A model generated the notes under the pieces. That model was not told where the DNA came from and did not search any database. It saw nothing but the letters and a program-made list of their open reading frames with translations. A stretch of 64,000 nt of DNA from Leadbetterella sp964423865 (GTDB taxonomy: Bacteria; Bacteroidota; Bacteroidia; Cytophagales; Spirosomataceae). Shown one piece after another: positions 59,380-64,000 of the stretch. The DNA lies in the NCBI GenBank assembly GCA_964423865.1, contig CAYRGN010000009.1:25923-89922 (forward strand). Reading direction: 5' to 3'. Position 1 is the stretch's first letter. Every line of letters starts with the position of its first letter. Made by a program: the position numbers and the translations under genes.

Positions 59380-59508
59380 ATCCTTCGTATTTCATGTCAG
59401 GTGTGACCCCTCTCTGAAATGGTGGTGCAAAGGTAGATCGATTTTCAATACCAGTCAAGAGTTGTATCCAAAAAAACGCAAATAATTTCTTTGGCTGGCC
59501 CTAAAACA

Positions 59509-59543
59509 GAGGAGCAATTTCCCTTACCGGAAAATTGCTCCTC
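59509..59543 (-). terminator. Perfect 12-bp hairpin after the 64-residue gene
   Basis: GAGGAGCAATTT (59509-59520) and AAATTGCTCCTC (59532-59543) form a perfect stem. On the minus strand TGTTTTAG follows, a weak T-run. Confidence 0.65.
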
Positions 59544-59566
59544 ATTCCTGCATATTGGGGAAAGCC

Positions 59567-59761
59567 CTACGCCAAAGACATCCTTGCAAATACCCGGTTG
59601 AGTACCTTAAAATAGATCTGGCCGAACTTTTCGTAACACCATAACTTAAGATCCCGGATTTCGTTGGGTAATAGTTCTTTAATTCCTTTTCGTAATTCTT
59701 TCTCAAACAGCGCCTTGTCAAAACTCACCTTTTCTAAAATTACTTTGATATATTCTAACAT
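59567..59761 (-). CDS. Small hypothetical protein
   Basis: Encodes 64 residues from ATG 59761 (MLEYIKVILEKVSFDKALFE), chosen because the reading upstream is AT-rich and hydrophobic. The protein is alpha-helical and basic: KELRKGIKELLPNEIRDLKL then WCYEKFGQIYFKVLNRVF. Similar short proteins are common in Bacteroidota genomes without known function. It follows ispH on the same strand, 63 bases on, and is closed by a hairpin, so it may be part of that transcript. Confidence 0.7.
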   Translation of the reverse strand: MLEYIKVILEKVSFDKALFEKELRKGIKELLPNEIRDLKLWCYEKFGQIYFKVLNRVFARMSLA

Positions 59762-59824
59762 AATTATAGAGTATTTAGCGTTCAACATTATAACGAAAAT
59801 ACACAAAAAAATATTCGATTTATA

Positions 59825-61060
59825 TCAAAAATTGATCAGACTTTTTTGAAGTACCTCTTCCAGGTTTTTTTTCTCCTGAAACAGGTCTAACAAACGGGTG
59901 AGAACCTCCTCCACCACCGCGTCCGGGCAGGAAGCCCCGCACGTGAGAATAATCTTAGGCTTACTTACCACCGGCAGGTAGTTTTCCGTAGTGATCTCCC
60001 TGCCCTGGTGTATATCAAAATGCTTAATTTTCCTATCCGAAATGATCCCAGAAGCCGATTTTATAAAATACGTAGCCACTTTTTGTTCAAGCAACTCTAC
60101 CAGGTGGGTAGTGTTGGAACTGTTATACCCCCCCACCACAATAGCCAGATCCGCGTCTTCCTCCATCAGCGCGTAGGTAGCATCCTGGTTGTCGTTGGTA
60201 GCATAACAAAGCGTATCTTTCGTGCTGGCAAAATGCCGGGGAATATCGCCCTCCTCCAGGCGGTAAAATTTCACCAACTCTTCCTTCAGATAATTGGCGA
60301 TGGCCTGGGTCTCCGAAGCCAGCATAGTGGTCTGGTTAACCACCCCCAGCTTCTCCAAATGGACCTCCGGATCGAACCCCTCCGAATACCGGTCAGCGAA
60401 GCGCTCATAGAACTCTCCCGCCGGCTTTTCCTTGCGAATATAGGCCGCCAGTTCTTTGGCTTCCGCCATGTCTTTGATCACCACCGTATTGGCCTTGGAG
60501 GTGCTGTGAGAGAAAGTAGCGCGGGTTTCTTCATGATTGGGCTTGCCGTGGACCACCACCGTATAGCCCCGGTCGCCAATCTGATTGGCCCGATTCCATA
60601 CTTTTTCTACAAAAGGACAAGTAGTATCATACCCATAAGGATCAATGCCCCGGGCCGACAGCTCGGCCTGTATTTCCAACGTAGTGCCAAACGCCGGCAC
60701 AATGACGATATCATCGGCATGCAAAGTCTCAAAATCCACGACCCGCTTTCCCTTCGTATCCATCAGAAATTCCACGCCTTCCGACACGAGATCCGCGTTC
60801 ACGTCCGGGTTGTGAATCATCTCACTTAAAAGAAAAACCCGCTTCCCAAGGTTCTCATTTAAGGTGCGGTAGGCAATTTCCACCGCATTTTCCACCCCAT
60901 AACAAAAGCCGAAATGACGAGCAATCAGCAGGGTCAGCTTCTCAAACTCCAAAACCGTGGGTTTAAAGTTTCGCTTGAGCTTATCTTTGGCCCGCCGCGT
61001 TTCTTTGATTACAGAAATGACCGGACTTTTATACTTGACCGGAATATCAAACGTCTTCAT
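59825..61060 (-). CDS. ispH: 4-hydroxy-3-methylbut-2-enyl diphosphate reductase
   Basis: Last enzyme of the MEP pathway; an Fe-S protein that yields IPP and DMAPP. It encodes 411 residues from ATG 61060 (MKTFDIPVKYKSPVISVIKE). The three cluster cysteines are in ARHFGFCYGVENAVEIAYR, YDTTCPFVEKVWN and ILTCGASCPDAVVEEVL. Conserved His residues appear in SEMIHNPDVN and VVVHGKPNHEETRATFSHS. The 50-residue N-terminal extension and total length are those of the long Bacteroidota form, against about 310 residues in E. coli. Confidence 0.96.
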   Translation of the reverse strand: MKTFDIPVKYKSPVISVIKETRRAKDKLKRNFKPTVLEFEKLTLLIARHFGFCYGVENAVEIAYRTLNENLGKRVFLLSEMIHNPDVNADLVSEGVEFLMDTKGKRVVDFETLHADDIVIVPAFGTTLEIQAELSARGIDPYGYDTTCPFVEKVWNRANQIGDRGYTVVVHGKPNHEETRATFSHSTSKANTVVIKDMAEAKELAAYIRKEKPAGEFYERFADRYSEGFDPEVHLEKLGVVNQTTMLASETQAIANYLKEELVKFYRLEEGDIPRHFASTKDTLCYATNDNQDATYALMEEDADLAIVVGGYNSSNTTHLVELLEQKVATYFIKSASGIISDRKIKHFDIHQGREITTENYLPVVSKPKIILTCGASCPDAVVEEVLTRLLDLFQEKKNLEEVLQKSLINF

Positions 61061-61176
61061 CTTATTTTCAAAACCCGCCTGTTTCGGGCTTTGTTCCAAA
61101 ATTATCGAAATATTCACAACGGAGCATCCCTTTTATGATTAATTTCGCATTTTACAAGTTATTACACCGACAGTTA

Positions 61177-62859
61177 ATGGTCAGACGACTGCTTTTATCA
61201 CTCGCACTTTTCGGAATAAACTATGGATTTTCCCAAAGTTCATTTGTCCCACTTAATCACGATACCGAACATTTCCTGGACAGGATAGAAGTAAAAACCG
61301 GACGTCTTTCCAACTCGTTTCACAGCACCGTCAAACCTTTCTCCCGCGAAGCCGTGGTCCACTATCTAAAAGGCCTCCATTCCGGAGAATACTACGACCT
61401 TTCCCCTATAGACCGCCAGAATATTGATTTTATACGCCAGGATAACTGGGAATTGTTCGAAGACGACTCCCTCCCTTCACCCCCCTTACTGAAATACCTG
61501 TTCCGTCAAAAATCAGACTTCCTGCACTTTAAAAATGATGATTTTGATATACACGCCTCTCCCATCCTCTCCCTGAACCAGGGATCAGGCTCCGCGTATG
61601 GCAATTATGAAAAAAGAGCCGTTTTCAACAATACACGAGGAATAGAGATACGCGCCCGGATAAATCAGAAGATTGGGTTTTATACCTTACTGACCGACAA
61701 CATTACCTCTCCCGACAATTACAGGGTAGATTATTTTAACCAATACCTGGCATTCCCTTACGAGTCTTTTATCAAGATACACAACGACGACAGCACCCAG
61801 CTACGCCTTAATTATTTCCATGCTCTGGGCTATTTTACCTTTAAGCCGGTGAAAAGCCTGCAGCTGACCTTCGGGCACGACAAGAATTTTATAGGAAGTG
61901 GCATACGTTCCCTGATATTGAGCGATTTCAGCGCCCCTTATCTGCAACTGAGACTCGACCTGAAGCTGGGCCTCTTCCAGTACCAGAATATTTTCGGACA
62001 AATGACGAACCGCCAGATTGAAACCACAGCTTTCAGCCAGGAAACCCACCGGCCCAAGTACATGGCTTTTCATCACCTGAATGCCAATCTCACCCCCAAC
62101 CTCAATGTAGGTATCTTTGAAACGGTGATGTTCGGCAACCGCCAGATCGGCTTTGACCCGAATTACATGAACCCCGTTATTTTCTACCGCTTCATAGAAG
62201 GCTACCTCGGAAGTTCAGATAACGCCATTGTAGGGATAGATTTTAAATGGAACCTACGGAAGACCCTCGGCCTGTACGGACAATATATCCTGGATGAATT
62301 TAACAGGGAAGAGTTCAAAAAAGATAAATGGTGGGCAAAGAAATACGGCTGGCAGCTGGGTGCGAAATATTTTGATGCTCTCGACATACAGGGACTTGAC
62401 CTGCAGATAGAACATAACCAGGTGCGTCCGTATACCTATTCCCATTTTTCCACCTATTCCAATTTTGTGAATTATAATTTACCGGTGGCACACCCGTTGG
62501 GCGCTAATTTTAAGGAAAACATCGTCATTATCCGCTATCAGCATACACCAAAATTGCAAATCAAAATCACGGGGTCTGTAGCGACAAAAGGCATGGATAC
62601 CGACAGCACCAATTACGGGGGGGATATTAAGAAAATCAATATCGTGAACCGGCCGCGAAACTACGGAGTAGAACAAGGCCAGGGCTTCACCAACCGTATT
62701 TCCTTCCTCGAAACCCGGGTTTCGTATTCACTATGGCATAACATAAGTGCCGACTTAATTTACAGAACACGGAAAGATTCTTTTGAAAAAGGCGCTAAGG
62801 AGAATATCTTTACAGTAGGATTACGCTGGAACTTTCCGTACCGAACCTATATGTTTTAA
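61177..62859 (+). CDS. RemB/Wzi-like outer-membrane beta-barrel protein
   Basis: Encodes 560 residues from ATG 61177, which gives a signal peptide (MVRRLLLSLALFGINYGFSQ). An N-terminal domain (residues 22-110, VPLNHDTEHFLDRIEVKTGR) precedes a large beta-barrel with many strands (RLNYFHALGYFTFKPVKSLQ, LTFGHDKNFIGSGIRSLILS). The last strand ends FTVGLRWNFPYRTYMF. The plan, including the capsule-assembly Wzi-like barrel with the phrase LTFGHDKNFIG, fits the Bacteroidota gliding-motility protein RemB and Wzi family. Whether this organism glides cannot be told. RuvB starts directly after its stop. Confidence 0.8.
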   Translation: MVRRLLLSLALFGINYGFSQSSFVPLNHDTEHFLDRIEVKTGRLSNSFHSTVKPFSREAVVHYLKGLHSGEYYDLSPIDRQNIDFIRQDNWELFEDDSLPSPPLLKYLFRQKSDFLHFKNDDFDIHASPILSLNQGSGSAYGNYEKRAVFNNTRGIEIRARINQKIGFYTLLTDNITSPDNYRVDYFNQYLAFPYESFIKIHNDDSTQLRLNYFHALGYFTFKPVKSLQLTFGHDKNFIGSGIRSLILSDFSAPYLQLRLDLKLGLFQYQNIFGQMTNRQIETTAFSQETHRPKYMAFHHLNANLTPNLNVGIFETVMFGNRQIGFDPNYMNPVIFYRFIEGYLGSSDNAIVGIDFKWNLRKTLGLYGQYILDEFNREEFKKDKWWAKKYGWQLGAKYFDALDIQGLDLQIEHNQVRPYTYSHFSTYSNFVNYNLPVAHPLGANFKENIVIIRYQHTPKLQIKITGSVATKGMDTDSTNYGGDIKKINIVNRPRNYGVEQGQGFTNRISFLETRVSYSLWHNISADLIYRTRKDSFEKGAKENIFTVGLRWNFPYRTYMF

Positions 62860-63885
62860 ATGAGACAGGATTTTCTTTCAGGAAATAGTGAAGAGCTTTC
62901 CCCCCGAGACAGGGAAGTGGAAAAGGCTCTGCGCCCGCTCAGTTTCGATGACTTTGCAGGGCAGGATAAGATACTCGAAAACCTGAAGATTTTTGTGGCT
63001 GCGGCCCGTATGCGCCAGGAAGCCCTTGACCATGTCTTGCTGCACGGCCCTCCGGGCCTGGGGAAAACCACCCTGTCGCACATTATCGCCAACGAGCTGA
63101 GCGCGAACCTGAAAATCACCTCGGGGCCTGTACTGGACAAGCCCAGCGACCTGGCCGGACTGCTGACCTCCCTGGAGGCCAATGACGTGCTGTTTATTGA
63201 CGAAATCCACCGCCTGAACCCCATTGTAGAAGAGTACCTGTATTCTGCGATGGAAGATTATAAGATCGACATTATGCTGGACAGCGGTCCGAATGCCCGC
63301 AGTGTACAGATCGGACTGAGTCCGTTTACCCTCATAGGCGCCACCACCCGTTCGGGCCTTCTCACTTCGCCCCTGCGCGCGCGGTTTGGAATCAACGCCC
63401 GCCTGGAATATTATGACGCCGACCTTCTGAGCCGCATACTGGTACGGTCTGCGGGGATACTCCAAACCCCTATTGATCCCCAAGGGGCCTTTGAGATCGC
63501 CCGCCGCAGCCGTGGCACCCCGCGTATAGCCAATAACCTCCTGAGACGTACACGCGATTTCGCCCAGGTGAAGGGAAAAGGCACCATCACCATGGAAATC
63601 GCGCAGCTGGCCCTTTCCGCCCTCGATGTGGATCAGCACGGCCTCGATGAAATGGACAACCGCATACTGAGTACCATTATTGAGAAATTCAAGGGGGGCC
63701 CTGTGGGCCTGAGTACCATTGCTACCGCAGTAAGCGAAGAAGCGGAAACCATTGAGGAAGTATATGAGCCTTTCCTGATCCAGGAAGGTTTCCTGAAACG
63801 CACCGCCCGCGGGCGTGAAGCCACCGAAAAGGCCTATAAACACCTGAATATCGTACCCAAATACCGTACGGGAGAGTTATTTTGA
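62860..63885 (+). CDS. ruvB: Holliday junction branch migration ATPase RuvB
   Basis: Hexameric motor that, with RuvA, drives branch migration of Holliday junctions. It encodes 341 residues, the standard length. Motifs are RPLSFDDFAGQDKILENL, Walker A in LLHGPPGLGKTTLSHIIANE, Walker B in VLFIDEIHRLNPIVEEYLYS, sensor TLIGATTRSGLLTSPLRARF and Arg finger region, then the winged helix (GPVGLSTIATAVSEEAETIE, EPFLIQEGFLKRTARGREAT). The start codon directly follows the stop of the RemB/Wzi-like gene, so the two are in one transcript. Confidence 0.98.
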   Translation: MRQDFLSGNSEELSPRDREVEKALRPLSFDDFAGQDKILENLKIFVAAARMRQEALDHVLLHGPPGLGKTTLSHIIANELSANLKITSGPVLDKPSDLAGLLTSLEANDVLFIDEIHRLNPIVEEYLYSAMEDYKIDIMLDSGPNARSVQIGLSPFTLIGATTRSGLLTSPLRARFGINARLEYYDADLLSRILVRSAGILQTPIDPQGAFEIARRSRGTPRIANNLLRRTRDFAQVKGKGTITMEIAQLALSALDVDQHGLDEMDNRILSTIIEKFKGGPVGLSTIATAVSEEAETIEEVYEPFLIQEGFLKRTARGREATEKAYKHLNIVPKYRTGELF

Positions 63886-63918
63886 TTGTGGGGTTCTCGG
63901 CTACGCTACCATTGACGT

Positions 63919-63957
63919 AAATGTTCAAGTTGCTAAATTAGAGCGACTTGAACATTT
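63919..63957 (+). terminator. Long hairpin after ruvB
   Basis: AAATGTTCAAGT (63919-63930) and ACTTGAACATTT (63946-63957) are perfect inverse copies, extended by a wobble pair and GC. It is followed by a T-rich tail (taattcttttgcttttttg), so it is a probable terminator. A piece of the palindromic TTCTCGGCT repeat lies between ruvB and the hairpin. Confidence 0.6.
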
Positions 63958-64000
63958 AATTCTTTTGCTTTTTTGAACAAGAATCGCAATTGTTGTTGCT

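Noticed and set aside
62878..63843. 321-codon open frame opposite ruvB
   Set aside because: Antisense to ruvB, no domain seen.

Overview
The window comes from a member of the Bacteroidota, most likely the order Cytophagales. The evidence is the many TAnnTTTG -7 promoter boxes of the Bacteroidota sigma factor, rpmG followed by a DUF4295 gene, a type IX secretion (T9SS) sorting domain, two TonB-type outer-membrane proteins with CarboxypepD_reg-like N-termini, a RemB/Wzi-like barrel, a GT3 glycogen synthase, menaquinone synthesis through MenD, and a queuine tRNA-ribosyltransferase without zinc cysteines. I cannot name a species. Most genes are ordinary chromosomal genes at roughly 50% GC; several AT-rich accessory patches interrupt them. 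Layout: 1-5700 holds a lipoprotein, the rpmG-DUF4295 operon, a large TonB-dependent receptor and a small membrane protein. 5700-9300 holds a PadR regulator coupled to a PspC/GIN-domain membrane protein, then a MarR regulator followed by what looks like a truncated DinB-family gene. 9300-20300 is housekeeping: dGTPase, a TVP38-type membrane protein, GDP-L-fucose synthase, a MORN-like protein, a TlpA-like thioredoxin, ndk, tgt, a family 2 glycosyltransferase, an LptF/LptG permease and an aldehyde dehydrogenase. 20300-28500 holds a Tat-exported phospholipase C, a RelE/ParE-type toxin-antitoxin pair, a UPF0173 hydrolase, a metallophosphoesterase, a MATE transporter and a GH29 alpha-L-fucosidase. 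28500-32300 is the most unusual part: an array of ten units with an exact 23-bp period runs up to the promoter of a lone DUF4143-type AAA ATPase, followed by mazG, a free-methionine-sulfoxide reductase and an XRE regulator. 32300-38800 is an AT-rich cluster of six exported proteins: a lipoprotein, a small barrel, a T9SS cargo protein with SBBP and Ig-like domains, two further lipoproteins (one with an in-frame TGA in its signal peptide), and a protein made of four copies of one domain I do not recognise. 39100-64000 returns to core genes: menD, slyD, a lactonase-fold lipoprotein, an SGNH esterase, cysS, a nucleoside transporter, guaB, idi beside a fragment of a 4,5-DOPA dioxygenase gene, a TonB-type barrel, a LytS/LytTR two-component pair, an S10 peptidase, a cysteine desulfurase, glycogen synthase, tRNA-Asn, ispH, a RemB/Wzi-like protein and ruvB. 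Non-coding sequence is rich in repeats: five loci of AGC-led heptamers, most of them directly upstream of start codons, a palindromic TTCTCGACT family, and a triple 21-bp repeat. The best candidate for something undescribed is the 23-bp array plus its ATPase (28668-30178); the second is the exported cluster with the four-fold repeated domain (32319-38786).
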